This document shows, in pieces, positions 53,790-63,053 of a DNA stretch of 64,000 bases. Made by a program: the position numbers and the translations under genes. The number at the start of each line of letters is the position of its first letter. Within the stretch, counting starts at the first letter, position 1. The stretch comes from Mangrovitalea sediminis (lineage in GTDB: Bacteria > Pseudomonadota > Gammaproteobacteria > Pseudomonadales > Oleiphilaceae), in NCBI RefSeq assembly GCF_002514725.1, contig NZ_NTLB01000003.1, positions 62,001 through 126,000 of the forward strand. Reading direction: 5' to 3'. The notes below the pieces were generated by a model. The model was not told the origin of the DNA, made no database searches, and saw only the letters and a program-made list of their open reading frames with translations.

Positions 53790-55823
53790 ATGTTAGGCAA
53801 ATTAACACTTTCGGCAATCCCATTTGACAATCATATTGTTATGGGTGCGGTCGCCTTCATTCTCTTAGGGGGGGTGGCCGTTTTAGCAGCGATTACTTAC
53901 TACGGTAAGTGGGGCTACCTCTGGAAAGAGTGGCTGACTTCCGTCGATCACAAGAAGATCGGCGTGATGTACATTGCGGTTGCGATGGTCATGTTGTTGC
54001 GGGGCTTCTCCGACGCAATCATGATGCGTGCCCAACAAGCGGTGGCAGAAGGTGCCTCCCAAGGCTACCTGCCGCCTCACCACTACGACCAGATCTTCAC
54101 CGCACACGGCGTAATCATGATCTTCTTCATGGCCATGCCGTTTATGGTTGGTCTGATGAACATCGCGGTGCCGCTGCAGATCGGCGCACGTGACGTGGCC
54201 TTCCCCTTCATGAACTCCGTCAGCTTCTGGCTGTTCGTGGTTGGTGTGGTCCTTGTTAACCTGTCTCTGGGTGTAGGCGAATTCGCCAAGACTGGCTGGC
54301 TGGCCTATCCGCCGCTGTCCGAGCTGAAGTACAGTCCGGGGGTAGGGGTCGACTACTATATATGGAGTCTGCAGATAGCCGGTGTCGGTACGCTGCTGAC
54401 CGGTATCAACTTCTTTGTCACCATTATCAAGATGCGTGCTCCGGGCATGGGGCTGATGAAGATGCCCGTATTCACCTGGGCCTCGCTGTGCACCAACATG
54501 CTGATCATCGCTGTGTTCCCGGTTCTGACCGTGACGCTGGCATTGCTGACGCTTGACCGCTATATGGGCATGCACTTCTTCACCAATGCCCTGGGCGGCG
54601 ACATGATGATGTACGTGAACCTGATCTGGATTTGGGGTCACCCGGAAGTTTATATCCTGATCCTGCCGGCATTCGGTGTGTTCTCGGAAGTTATCGCAAC
54701 CTTCTCCAAGAAGCCGCTGTTCGGTTACACCTCAATGGTCTACGCGACCATGGCGATTGCTGTACTGTCGTTTGTCGTTTGGCTGCACCACTTCTTCACC
54801 ATGGGGTCAGGAGGGGATGTCAACGCCTTCTTCGGCATCATGACGATGATCATCGCGATACCGACAGGGGTAAAAATCTTCAACTGGCTGTTCACGATGT
54901 TCCGTGGTCGTGTGGAAATGACCACTCCGGTTCTGTGGACACTGGGCTTCATGGTGACCTTCACCATCGGTGGCATGACCGGTGTCTTGCTGGCGGTTCC
55001 GGGTGCTGACTTTGTTCTGCACAACAGTCTCTTCCTGATTGCGCACTTCCATAACGTCATCATCGGCGGTGTGGTATTTGGCTATCTGGCGGGCTTCTCA
55101 TACTGGTTCCCGAAAGCCTTCGGTTTCAAGCTCAACGAGACTTGGGGCAAGAGAGCCTTCTGGTGCTGGCTGATTGGCTTCTACTTCGCCTTCATGCCGC
55201 TGTACTACCTGGGCTTCATGGGTATGACACGTCGTCTGGACCACTATGACAATCCTGCGTTCCAGCCCTACCTGATTGTTGCGTGCTTCGGTGCCGTCAT
55301 CATTATGTTCGGCATTATCTTCCAGCTCGTTCAGCTGTACGTCAGCATCCGCGATCGCGAGCAGAACCTCGACCTGACCGGCGATCCCTGGGATGCCCGG
55401 ACACTGGAGTGGTCTGTTTCCTCGCCGCCCCCGTTCTACAACTTTGCGGATGTTCCTGTCGCGGGTGAGATCGATTCCTTCTGGGCTATGAAGCAACGTG
55501 GCGAGTACCCGCATGTGCCGCGCGAATACAAGCGCATTCACATGCCGAAGAACACCGGTGTGGGTGTCTTTATCGGCGCGTTCAGCCTGGTCTTCGGTTT
55601 CGCCATGATCTGGTACATCTGGTGGCTGGCTATTGTGAGCTTCCTGGGTATTGCCGGTTCGATGATCTTCCGTAGCTTCCAGACTGATGTGGACTACTAC
55701 GTCGAAGTCGAAGAGATCGAGAAGATCGAGAGTGAATGGCTGGAAAAGGTGCGTTCCGCCGGTAAGAAGAGCATGGCCGAGTCCACGCTTGCCGAAAACG
55801 GTGAACCGCAAGTCGCGCATTAA
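53790..55823 (+). CDS. cyoB: Cytochrome bo3 ubiquinol oxidase subunit I
   Basis: 677 residues with about 15 membrane helices. Heme and CuB ligands are visible: [15 protein letters not shown] (His-Tyr pair region), HHFF and IAHFHNVI. The start motif [14 protein letters not shown] aligns with other CyoB proteins; ATG 53790 follows AGGAG, 3 bases after an in-frame GTG. This is the catalytic subunit with the heme b and heme o-CuB centres. Confidence 0.97.
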   Translation: MLGKLTLSAIPFDNHIVMGAVAFILLGGVAVLAAITYYGKWGYLWKEWLTSVDHKKIGVMYIAVAMVMLLRGFSDAIMMRAQQAVAEGASQGYLPPHHYDQIFTAHGVIMIFFMAMPFMVGLMNIAVPLQIGARDVAFPFMNSVSFWLFVVGVVLVNLSLGVGEFAKTGWLAYPPLSELKYSPGVGVDYYIWSLQIAGVGTLLTGINFFVTIIKMRAPGMGLMKMPVFTWASLCTNMLIIAVFPVLTVTLALLTLDRYMGMHFFTNALGGDMMMYVNLIWIWGHPEVYILILPAFGVFSEVIATFSKKPLFGYTSMVYATMAIAVLSFVVWLHHFFTMGSGGDVNAFFGIMTMIIAIPTGVKIFNWLFTMFRGRVEMTTPVLWTLGFMVTFTIGGMTGVLLAVPGADFVLHNSLFLIAHFHNVIIGGVVFGYLAGFSYWFPKAFGFKLNETWGKRAFWCWLIGFYFAFMPLYYLGFMGMTRRLDHYDNPAFQPYLIVACFGAVIIMFGIIFQLVQLYVSIRDREQNLDLTGDPWDARTLEWSVSSPPPFYNFADVPVAGEIDSFWAMKQRGEYPHVPREYKRIHMPKNTGVGVFIGAFSLVFGFAMIWYIWWLAIVSFLGIAGSMIFRSFQTDVDYYVEVEEIEKIESEWLEKVRSAGKKSMAESTLAENGEPQVAH

Positions 55824-55868
55824 GCCGACAGACCTTAACTTCACACTTTGGTAAATCGGGCTTAAATC

Positions 55869-56489
55869 ATGGCAACGGATGTATTAAATAGTCACGACGC
55901 TCATGCTCACGAGCATGAGCACCACGACGCCACGAAGACCAAGGTCTTCGGGTTCTGGATCTACATCATGAGCGACTGCATTTTGTTCGCGACGTTGTTC
56001 GCGACCTTTGCAGTGCTCAGTCACAATTTTGCCGGTGGTCCCACCGGCAAAGATATCTTCGAACTGAAGGGCGTTCTGGTAGAAACTTTCTGCCTGCTGT
56101 TCTCCAGTATTACCTATGGTTTTGCCATGCTGGGTATGAAGGCTGGCAAAAAGCAGGCGGTGCAATTCTGGTTGGCAGTAACCTTTGTGCTGGGGGCCTG
56201 CTTCGTGGGCCTGGAGCTGAAGGAGTTCCATCACCTGGTCGTTGAAGGCCATGGCTGGTGGCAGAGTGCCTTCCTGTCGTCCTTCTTCACCCTGGTCAGT
56301 ACCCACGGTCTGCACGTGTCCTGCGGTTTGATCTGGATGGCGATAATGATGATCCAGATTCAGCGCTCCGGTCTGAACGAAACCAACAACATGCGCCTGA
56401 TGTGCCTGAGTCTGTTCTGGCACTTCCTGGATATCGTCTGGATCTGCGTATTCACCTTTGTTTATCTGCTGGGGGTGCTGCATGGCTAA
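55869..56489 (+). CDS. cyoC: Cytochrome bo3 ubiquinol oxidase subunit III
   Basis: 206 residues, five predicted helices after a His-rich N-terminus ([15 protein letters not shown]). [24 protein letters not shown] is the characteristic first helix of CyoC. The C-terminal [21 protein letters not shown] is also typical. It overlaps cyoD by 8 bp, so they are translationally coupled. Confidence 0.95.
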   Translation: MATDVLNSHDAHAHEHEHHDATKTKVFGFWIYIMSDCILFATLFATFAVLSHNFAGGPTGKDIFELKGVLVETFCLLFSSITYGFAMLGMKAGKKQAVQFWLAVTFVLGACFVGLELKEFHHLVVEGHGWWQSAFLSSFFTLVSTHGLHVSCGLIWMAIMMIQIQRSGLNETNNMRLMCLSLFWHFLDIVWICVFTFVYLLGVLHG

Positions 56490-56814
56490 CCAACATCACG
56501 ATAACGCAAGCGCCTATCACGGTAGCTATAAGGCGTACATCATCGGCTTTGTGCTCTCTGTCATTCTGACGGTGATCCCGTTTTACATGGTGATGAACGG
56601 GACTGCTTCGCAGGCGGCGATCATTACGACCATCGTGATCTTTGCGGTAGTACAGGTGCTCGTTCACCTGTATTACTTCTTGCACCTGGACACGTCCGAA
56701 GAGCAGCGTTGGAACTTCATGGCGATAGCCTATACGTTTCTGCTGGTGTTTATCTTTATCGGCGGTTCGGTCTGGATTATGTGGCACCTCGACTACAACA
56801 TGATGCTCCGCTGA
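56482..56814 (+). CDS. cyoD: Cytochrome bo3 ubiquinol oxidase subunit IV
   Basis: 110 residues with three membrane helices. [20 protein letters not shown] and the middle [14 protein letters not shown] segment are typical of CyoD. ATG 56482 is within the 3' end of cyoC. A small structural subunit of the oxidase. Confidence 0.93.
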   Translation: MANQHHDNASAYHGSYKAYIIGFVLSVILTVIPFYMVMNGTASQAAIITTIVIFAVVQVLVHLYYFLHLDTSEEQRWNFMAIAYTFLLVFIFIGGSVWIMWHLDYNMMLR

Positions 56815-56827
56815 GAAGCGCAACTGC

Positions 56828-57715
56828 GTGATTAAGAAATATCTCCTCGTCACCAAGCCGGGTATCGTGCTCGGCAATCTGATCTCCGTCGCGGGAGGCT
56901 TTTTCCTGGCCTCCAAAGGCAGTATCGATCCGGTACTGCTGCTCGCGACGGTGATTGGCGTTTCGCTGGTTGTGGCGTCGGGTTGCGTTTTCAACAATTA
57001 TATTGATCGGGACATCGATCAAATGATGGAGAGAACCAGAAATCGTGTTCTGGTTAAGGGACTGATCTCTCCGCGCGTAACCTTGTTGTATGGGACCGTA
57101 CTCGGTCTTGCGGGTATTGCCGTGCTGTATATGGCGACGAATCCGCTGGCCGTGGCGGTTGTGCTGGTCGGGTTTGCGGTTTATGTCGGGCTGTATAGCC
57201 TGTATCTGAAGCGCAATTCGGTCTACGGCACACTGGTTGGCAGTCTGGCTGGCGCAGCACCCCCTATTGTGGGGTATTGCGCTGTCAGTCAACGCTTCGA
57301 TTCAGGAGCCTTGATCCTGTTGCTGATCTTTAGCCTGTGGCAGATGCCGCATTCCTACGCGATCGCTATTTTTCGGCTGAAGGACTATACGGCCGCTTCC
57401 ATCCCGGTACTTCCCGTTAAAAAGGGGATTCCGGCGACCAAACACCATATCTTCCTTTATATCCTGGCCTTCGTTGTAGCGACCTCTTTGCTGACCTGGG
57501 ATGGTTATGCTGGCGTCAAGTATCTGGTCGTGGCGGTTGCGATGGGAGTTTACTGGTTGTATATGGCCTGGTCCGGCTATCGGGCTGCGGATGACCGTCT
57601 TTGGGCGCGCAAGCTGTTTGTCTTCTCTATCATGACGATCACGGTGTTGAGTGTCATGATGTCTGTCGACTTCAACCTGCCTGCGGCTGCAGAGCTCGTT
57701 ACCTACGTCCACTAG
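56828..57715 (+). CDS. cyoE: Protoheme IX farnesyltransferase (heme O synthase)
   Basis: 295 residues with about nine membrane helices. The prenyl-diphosphate binding motif is [18 protein letters not shown], and [12 protein letters not shown] lies at the N-terminus. It makes heme O from heme B and farnesyl diphosphate for the adjacent oxidase. Start GTG 56828; weak Shine-Dalgarno, 13 bp after cyoD. A bidirectional terminator follows. Confidence 0.95.
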   Translation: MIKKYLLVTKPGIVLGNLISVAGGFFLASKGSIDPVLLLATVIGVSLVVASGCVFNNYIDRDIDQMMERTRNRVLVKGLISPRVTLLYGTVLGLAGIAVLYMATNPLAVAVVLVGFAVYVGLYSLYLKRNSVYGTLVGSLAGAAPPIVGYCAVSQRFDSGALILLLIFSLWQMPHSYAIAIFRLKDYTAASIPVLPVKKGIPATKHHIFLYILAFVVATSLLTWDGYAGVKYLVVAVAMGVYWLYMAWSGYRAADDRLWARKLFVFSIMTITVLSVMMSVDFNLPAAAELVTYVH

Positions 57716-57766
57716 GCGGCGACAGCGATATACGGTAGTACGTGATCGCATTTTCGCCGGGAATTG

Positions 57767-57796
57767 AAAAAGGGGCTCCTTGGAGCCCCTTTTTTT
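57767..57796. terminator. Bidirectional terminator between cyoE and mqo
   Basis: AAAAA is followed by GGGGCTCC-TT-GGAGCCCC and TTTTTTT: an 8-bp perfect GC-rich stem flanked by A and T tracts. It stops cyo transcripts rightward and mqo transcripts leftward. Confidence 0.95.
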
Positions 57797-57805
57797 ATGG
57801 ATCGA

Positions 57806-59320
57806 TCATGCCTGCTTGCGGGTTTCCGGCTCGGATGCATCGAGTTCCAGTGTTGACAGGGTGCGGCGGCGGACGCTGCGTAGGAGCTCTGCGTCATCGA
57901 TCAGGGACTGACCGTAAGACGGCACCATCTCGCGCATCTTCGCCTGCCACTCATCGCTGGCCATCCGATCCTTGAAGCAGCGTTCGAGCACGTCGATCAT
58001 CGCATGGGCGGCTGTCGAGGCGCCGGGCGAGGCGCCCAGAAGTGCTGCCAGGGTACCGTCTTTGGCGGCGACGATTTCCGTACCGAATTCCAGCTTTCCG
58101 CCTCCCTGAGGCGTGGCTTTGATGATCTGGACACGCTGTCCTGCATATTGCAGGTTCCAGTCATCTGCCTGGGCATCAGGGAAGAAGTTCTGCAAGGCTT
58201 TGACGCGATCGGCGTGTGACTGGAAGACCTCACTGATGAGGTAGCGGGTCAGGTCGATATTGCTCAGGCCAGCGGCCATGATGGGCTTGAAGTTGCTGGA
58301 TTTTACGGAAGAGAAGAGGTCGAAGTAGGAGCCTTCCTTCAGGAACTTCGTTGTAAAGCCGGCAAAGGGGCCGAACAACAGCGCCGGCTCGCCATTGATG
58401 ATGCGCGTATCCAGGTGGGGTACGGACATCGGCGGCGCACCGATCGGCGCTTTACCGTAAACCTTGGAATGGTGACGCTTCACGATTTCCGGTTTGCGGC
58501 AGACCAGCCATTGCCCGCTGACGGGGAAACCGCCGTAACCTTTGCTTTCTTCGATACCCGATTTCTGTAGCAGCGGCAGGGCTCCACCACCGGCACCGAG
58601 GAATATGAATTTGGTGGTGATATGGCTGGCAGCGTCAGGCCCCCCGTCGTTACGGAGGTTGACCTTCCACTCGCCGTCACGGGTCTGCTTAAGGTTTTTG
58701 ACGTGGTGGTTCAGGAGGAGCTTGAAGTTTTCATGGGTTTTAAGGTGCTTGACCATGTTGCGGGTCAGGGAGCCGAAGTCGACGTCGGAACCATGTTTGA
58801 CGCGCGTTGCGGCGATAGGCTGGCTCGGGTCCCGGTTATCCAGAATCAGCGGCATCCAGTCCTGCAGGACTCTCGGATCATCGCTGAACTCCATACTTTC
58901 GAATAGATGGTGGGCGCTGAGCCGTTCGTGACGCTTGCGCAGGAAGGCGACATCCTTTTCACCCCAGACAAAGCTCTGGTGAGGCGTCGCATTAATGAAC
59001 TCGCGAGGGCTGGGCAGCGCACCCTGTTCCACCAGATATGTCCAGAGCTGGAGGGAGGATTCGAAGGCTGCATTGATGCCCAGTGCTCGCTGGATCTCAA
59101 CATCGCCGTCCGGTGTTTCCGGCGTGTAGTTGAGTTCGCAGTAGCCGGCGTGCCCCGTTCCTGCGTTATTCCAGCCGTCAGTACTTTCATGGGCGACGTG
59201 ATCGAGACGTTCGACCATGGTGATATGCAGGGACGGGTCAAGGTTTTTGAGCATCATCCCCAGGGTGGCGCTCATGACGCCGCCCCCAACGAGCAGTACA
59301 TCGGTTTTTATATCACTCAT
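57806..59320 (-). CDS. mqo: Malate:quinone oxidoreductase
   Basis: 504 residues. FAD-dependent enzyme that oxidises malate to oxaloacetate and reduces quinone at the membrane face. The N-terminal FAD motif is DVLLVGGGVMSATLGMML, followed by ERLDHVAHESTDGWNNAGTGHAGYCELNYTP, the family's signature. The C-terminal HAMIDVLERCF and PEPET-rich tail follow the usual pattern. It feeds electrons to the quinol pool that the adjacent bo3 oxidase uses, though it is transcribed separately and convergently. Confidence 0.96.
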   Translation of the reverse strand: MSDIKTDVLLVGGGVMSATLGMMLKNLDPSLHITMVERLDHVAHESTDGWNNAGTGHAGYCELNYTPETPDGDVEIQRALGINAAFESSLQLWTYLVEQGALPSPREFINATPHQSFVWGEKDVAFLRKRHERLSAHHLFESMEFSDDPRVLQDWMPLILDNRDPSQPIAATRVKHGSDVDFGSLTRNMVKHLKTHENFKLLLNHHVKNLKQTRDGEWKVNLRNDGGPDAASHITTKFIFLGAGGGALPLLQKSGIEESKGYGGFPVSGQWLVCRKPEIVKRHHSKVYGKAPIGAPPMSVPHLDTRIINGEPALLFGPFAGFTTKFLKEGSYFDLFSSVKSSNFKPIMAAGLSNIDLTRYLISEVFQSHADRVKALQNFFPDAQADDWNLQYAGQRVQIIKATPQGGGKLEFGTEIVAAKDGTLAALLGASPGASTAAHAMIDVLERCFKDRMASDEWQAKMREMVPSYGQSLIDDAELLRSVRRRTLSTLELDASEPETRKQA

Positions 59321-59756
59321 TACACGGTTGCCTTTAGGGTGAAAAATTTTGGCCCCATGATACCGTTTTAGCCATAAGGTAGGGAGCTAAAAGGAAACGC
59401 GTTACTGTACTCCACTTACCTGGACACCTGCCTTCAGAGGGATTCCCGGCGCGGTGATCGCGGGTCACTCGGTTCGCCTCGTGGTTGAACCGTAGACAGG
59501 ACACGTCCTTTGGGGCGTGTGTTCAATCAGGGTTTTGTGAATCTATCGTTCGGCAGGTGACGCCTGCTTTTCCCCACCCGAGGGCTGCGTTTTCAACCCG
59601 GGATAAACAGACCTGGACCTGCGTTGCTTATTGTACCTGTACTCGGCGCATTTTTGTGCTTTCTGTTGACGCCGAATGGTGGCTTTTCTTCTCTGTTACC
59701 GAATATGGCGTCTATAGTGGTTTCGAACGGTTTCGTCTCAACGGGAGAGGCCCGCA
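59321..59756. other. Intergenic region, mqo to NarL-type regulator
   Basis: This 436-bp stretch contains the mqo promoter on the left and that of the response regulator on the right. A dyad GCAGG-TGACG-CCTGC followed by TTTT lies at 59553-59571. I see no convincing gene; the frame from 59485 overlaps the regulator in another frame and has no recognised content. Confidence 0.4.
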
Positions 59757-60416
59757 TTGGCAAGTTACCGAGTGGGATTGGTCGAGGATCAACATATCAT
59801 CAGGGCCGGGCTCTGTTCTCTGGTGGAAAGTTTCAGTGATTTTTCTGTCGTCGCCGAGGGGGCGGATGGTGACGACGTGCCTCGAATGTTGCGTGATCAC
59901 CAGATTGACGTCCTGATCATGGACATCGCCATGAAGCGGGTATCTGGCCTGGAAGCGTTAGCCCTGATCCGGAAGCACTATCCGGAAGTCCCTGTCATCA
60001 TGTTGAGCATGTACGGAACCAAAGAGTTCATTTTTCGGGCGCTTCAGGATGGAGCTGCCGGTTATGTGATGAAGGACGGTGCGGTGATAGAGCTGCACCT
60101 GGCATTGCGTTCCGTTCTGCGGGGCGAACGCTATCTCAGTCCCCGGATATCTTCGGAGTTGGTCAATGCGATTTTTCAGGCCAGATCCGACCCCTTCGGG
60201 GTGGGCGAGGTGCTCAGTCCCCGCCAATTGGAAGTCCTGCGTTTGATCGCTCTCGGCAAGGCCACCAAGGAAATTGCCTTTGAGCTCGGGCTCAGCGCCA
60301 AAACTGTCGACACACATCGGCTGCAGATTATGAGCCGGCTGCAAATCCACGACATTCCGGGGCTGATTTTCTACGCCCTGCGCAACGGCATTATCTCCCT
60401 CGACCTGATTCAATGA
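59757..60416 (+). CDS. NarL/FixJ-family response regulator (orphan)
   Basis: 219 residues. The receiver domain (about 1-120) has phospho-acceptor Asp56 in VLIMDIAMKRVSG and the conserved Lys in GYVMKDGA. The LuxR-type HTH (about 150-210) reads LSPRQLEVLRLIALGKATKEIAFELGLSAKTVDTHR. The start is TTG 59757, since GGGAGAGG ends 6 bases upstream and the receiver begins at once (MASYRVGLVEDQ); no ATG fits. No histidine kinase is adjacent, so the partner is unknown. A PAS-like protein follows 162 bp downstream. Confidence 0.9.
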   Translation: MASYRVGLVEDQHIIRAGLCSLVESFSDFSVVAEGADGDDVPRMLRDHQIDVLIMDIAMKRVSGLEALALIRKHYPEVPVIMLSMYGTKEFIFRALQDGAAGYVMKDGAVIELHLALRSVLRGERYLSPRISSELVNAIFQARSDPFGVGEVLSPRQLEVLRLIALGKATKEIAFELGLSAKTVDTHRLQIMSRLQIHDIPGLIFYALRNGIISLDLIQ

Positions 60417-60578
60417 GTTGCGAGGGGGAGCACCTGTCCAAGATCAGGAGTTCTCCTATGGAACCCTGTTTTCTGTAGCGTACACTCAAAAACGTGCAGG
60501 AGTGCAGAATATAGGCGGGATGCGTATGTCATCGGGCCTATTGGTGTTTTTCCCGTCTGGCGGAGTATGGAGCGGGCG

Positions 60579-60962
60579 ATGTCTACCGAAGCATTGATGC
60601 GTTACGTGGCGGGTCTCGATGCCCCGGCTTGCGTCATAGACCCTGCGGGGGTTGTCTGTGTGGCCAATGACGCCTGGATAGAAGCCGTCGATCAGGGCGG
60701 CGGAGTGCTGTCGTTGACTCCGGTTCGGTCCGACTACCTCGCTTTTTGCGACGAGATTGCCATACATGGTTTTCCCGCTGCCCATCAGTTGGCACAAGGC
60801 ATCCGGGACATTCTCGAAAAGCGAAGCGGGCAGTGGGCAATGGCTTACCGGCATCAAGCCGAGGGAATGCAGGCTTATTTCGCAGTGCGAATCGAAAGTC
60901 TTGATATAGATCATTGCCGGCATGTGCTTTTAAGTCATCGGCGAGTCGCGATGAACGCCTGA
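60579..60962 (+). CDS. Small single-domain PAS-like protein
   Basis: 127 residues from ATG 60579, which has GGAGCGGG upstream; ATG 60567 would overlap the Shine-Dalgarno sequence. The front half, LDAPACVIDPAGVVCVANDAWIEAVDQGG, is PAS-like, and the end has beta-rich AYFAVRIESLDIDHCRHVLLSHRRV. There is no output domain. It stands between the orphan regulator and the chemosensory operon, on the same strand, and may be a sensory subunit for either. Function not established. Confidence 0.65.
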   Translation: MSTEALMRYVAGLDAPACVIDPAGVVCVANDAWIEAVDQGGGVLSLTPVRSDYLAFCDEIAIHGFPAAHQLAQGIRDILEKRSGQWAMAYRHQAEGMQAYFAVRIESLDIDHCRHVLLSHRRVAMNA

Positions 60963-61043
60963 AATTTATCTTTATATAATTGATATGTATAGAGTATTTT
61001 GTTCTGTTTTTGCGGTTGTCCGTTCTGAGTAAACCCGTCAAAA

Positions 61044-61063
61044 ACCTGATACCCCTATCAGGT
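61044..61063. promoter_or_regulatory. Perfect 20-bp dyad between the PAS gene and the MCP-like gene
   Basis: ACCTGATA-CCCC-TATCAGGT is an 8-bp perfect dyad with a 4-base centre, followed by ATTTTC. It could be an operator for the nearby NarL-type regulator or a weak terminator after the PAS gene. The surrounding 190 bp is AT-rich. Confidence 0.5.
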
Positions 61064-61152
61064 ATTTTCTGAGATGACCTTTTTAATAGGAGCCTAAGCT
61101 TTGAGTGCTTGGTTCGGGGAATCCGGACCTTCATTCATCAAAGGTGGGTGGA

Positions 61153-62268
61153 ATGGTCGGCGGCAGCACGAGGAAGTATTGGTACGTCGCAGGAATAGCG
61201 GCAGCATCTGTGTTACTGGTGATCGCTCTTATCCGTGAAGACAGCTGGATTATCGCAGCGGCCCTGATCTCAGGGGCCATTCAGGTTGTTTCAGCCATGG
61301 CTGCCTGGCAGGCGGACGTTGAGAGGGTGGTGCCGGTGACCTCGGAGCCGGAGCCCGAGTCGCAGCCATCCCCTGTGACTGCGCTTTTGGATGATGTGCT
61401 TCCCGTTTGGAGTGACGGTATTCAGAGAGCGCGCGAAATTCTCCACGCCAATGTCGACGACTTAATCAGTAGTTTTTCCCAACTGGTCGGGGAAGTGGAG
61501 CAGACGCTATCCCAGGTGGCGTCCCTGCAAAGCGACAATGATGATTCCACCGTTGCCGGCTTGCTGGACTCAACCCGCATCGAACTGGAAACCGTGTTGG
61601 AAGGATTGCGTCGGAATCTCGTTGAGAAGAGTGAATTCCTTACCAAAATTTCCCATCTCGAAAGCTTTACTGAAGAGTTGCTGACCATGTCCACCGAGGT
61701 CCGCAGCATTGCCGGGCAGACCAACCTGCTGGCATTGAATGCGGCCATCGAAGCTGCCCGCGCCGGTGAGGCCGGACGGGGATTTGCGGTCGTTGCCGAT
61801 GAGGTCCGCAAGTTATCGACATCGTCCGGCGATGCCGGCTCCCGCATGACGGACAAGACCCAGAGTATCAGCGCCGCCATGCATGAGGCGGTCGCGGCGG
61901 CGCGCTCCATGAGCGAGTCGGATAGCGAACAACTGGATTCGATGGCCAGCACTATCGATACCGTCCTCGGTCGCCTGCAAGGTAGCTTGGCGGCTGTCAA
62001 CGATGCGTCCCGCTTGCTGGAAAACAGCAGTCGGCAGGTCTCGCAGCGCGTTCACCGCATCATGGTCGATCTCCAATTTCAGGATCGAGTCGAGCAGATA
62101 CTGGAACATGTCCAAAGCGATCTGGTTCGGTTGGGGAATGCTCTTCGCGAGTCTGATGGTGAGATTGACCGGGAACTCTGGGTGCAGCGCTTGCGTTCCA
62201 GTTTTACAACCGCAGAGGAGCGTGGCGCCCCGGTTGCGGAAGACAGTCAAGAAGTCACCTTTTTCTGA
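61153..62268 (+). CDS. MCP-like receptor without periplasmic domain, with CheZ-like C-terminal motif
   Basis: 371 residues. Two adjacent membrane helices at the N-terminus (about 8-25 and 29-47) leave no room for a periplasmic sensor, so sensing would be in the membrane or cytoplasm. The signalling hairpin tip is conserved ([39 protein letters not shown], about 185-225). Near the C-terminus [18 protein letters not shown] (Asp311 and Gln315, a DxxxQ pair) resembles the CheZ phosphatase active site. The last residues are EVTFF. AAGGTGGGTGG precedes ATG 61153. First gene of a rightward operon with cheY, a STAS gene and cheA. Confidence 0.9.
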   Translation: MVGGSTRKYWYVAGIAAASVLLVIALIREDSWIIAAALISGAIQVVSAMAAWQADVERVVPVTSEPEPESQPSPVTALLDDVLPVWSDGIQRAREILHANVDDLISSFSQLVGEVEQTLSQVASLQSDNDDSTVAGLLDSTRIELETVLEGLRRNLVEKSEFLTKISHLESFTEELLTMSTEVRSIAGQTNLLALNAAIEAARAGEAGRGFAVVADEVRKLSTSSGDAGSRMTDKTQSISAAMHEAVAAARSMSESDSEQLDSMASTIDTVLGRLQGSLAAVNDASRLLENSSRQVSQRVHRIMVDLQFQDRVEQILEHVQSDLVRLGNALRESDGEIDRELWVQRLRSSFTTAEERGAPVAEDSQEVTFF

Positions 62269-62352
62269 GTAGGACAGTGCGGGATCGCCGCAACTGTCCT
62301 CACTCGGGTATCTGAAAAATCAAGACGACCACCACCATTAGGGAGTAAGGGA

Positions 62353-62718
62353 ATGGCGAAAACCGTCTGTGTTGTCGACGATTCATCGTCTATGCGTCAA
62401 CTGGTTCGAATGACCCTGAGTGGCGCCGGATATGACATTTTGGAAGCCGTGGATGGCCAGGACGCCCTGGAGAAACTCGGCGCGCGTCGGGTCAACCTGA
62501 TCATTAGCGACGTCAATATGCCTCGCATGGACGGTATCAGCCTGGTTAAGGCGCTGAAGCAGAATGCCATGCACCGGTTTACGCCAGTGCTGATGCTGAC
62601 GACGGAAAGTGAAGATGCCAAGAAAAGGGAAGGGCAGGCGGCTGGCGCCAAGGCTTGGATCGTCAAGCCCTTTAAGCCTGATCAACTGCTCGCCGCCGTT
62701 CAGAAGCTGATCATGTGA
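62353..62718 (+). CDS. cheY: CheY-like response regulator
   Basis: 121 residues, a single receiver domain. The acidic pair and phospho-acceptor Asp53 lie in LIISDVNMPRMDGI; the conserved Thr and Lys are in LMLTTESEDA and AWIVKPFKPDQLL. There is no output domain, so it acts by protein contact, presumably with a motor switch or another effector. Together with the adjacent receptor and CheA it forms a chemosensory phosphorelay. A stretch of 84 bp separates it from the MCP-like gene, 7 bp from the STAS gene. Confidence 0.93.
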   Translation: MAKTVCVVDDSSSMRQLVRMTLSGAGYDILEAVDGQDALEKLGARRVNLIISDVNMPRMDGISLVKALKQNAMHRFTPVLMLTTESEDAKKREGQAAGAKAWIVKPFKPDQLLAAVQKLIM

Positions 62719-62725
62719 GGCCGTT

Positions 62726-63052
62726 ATGGACGTGAGCGAACCGGGCGCGGGAGAACTGACTGTCGTGATTTCCGAAGATCTCTGTATCTATGAGATTGCC
62801 CAATTGCATGATCAACTGCTGCCGCGACTGGCCGGTGGACAGAAGATCCAGTTGGACCTTGGGGCGGTCGCCGAGTGTGATTCGGCGGGTCTGCAATGGC
62901 TGTTGGCGTTGCGCGCCTGGGCCCGTTCGTCGGGGGTGACACTATCCTTCGAGCCGCTTTCCGATGCGGTCAGGGAATTGGTCGATCTGTGCCAGGTACA
63001 GAGTCTTCTGGGGTTGCAGACCGTGATACCGGCTGACATGGGAGCCTGTTGA
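62726..63052 (+). CDS. STAS-domain protein
   Basis: 108 residues, one STAS domain, as in anti-sigma-factor antagonists. The phospho-acceptor site is DSAGLQWLL with Ser53 (the usual D-S-(A/S)-G-L/V). The protein lies between cheY and cheA with a gap of one base to cheA, so it is translationally linked. Small STAS proteins at this position occur in several chemosensory clusters in proteobacteria; their role is not fixed. Confidence 0.9.
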   Translation: MDVSEPGAGELTVVISEDLCIYEIAQLHDQLLPRLAGGQKIQLDLGAVAECDSAGLQWLLALRAWARSSGVTLSFEPLSDAVRELVDLCQVQSLLGLQTVIPADMGAC

Positions 63053-63053
63053 T

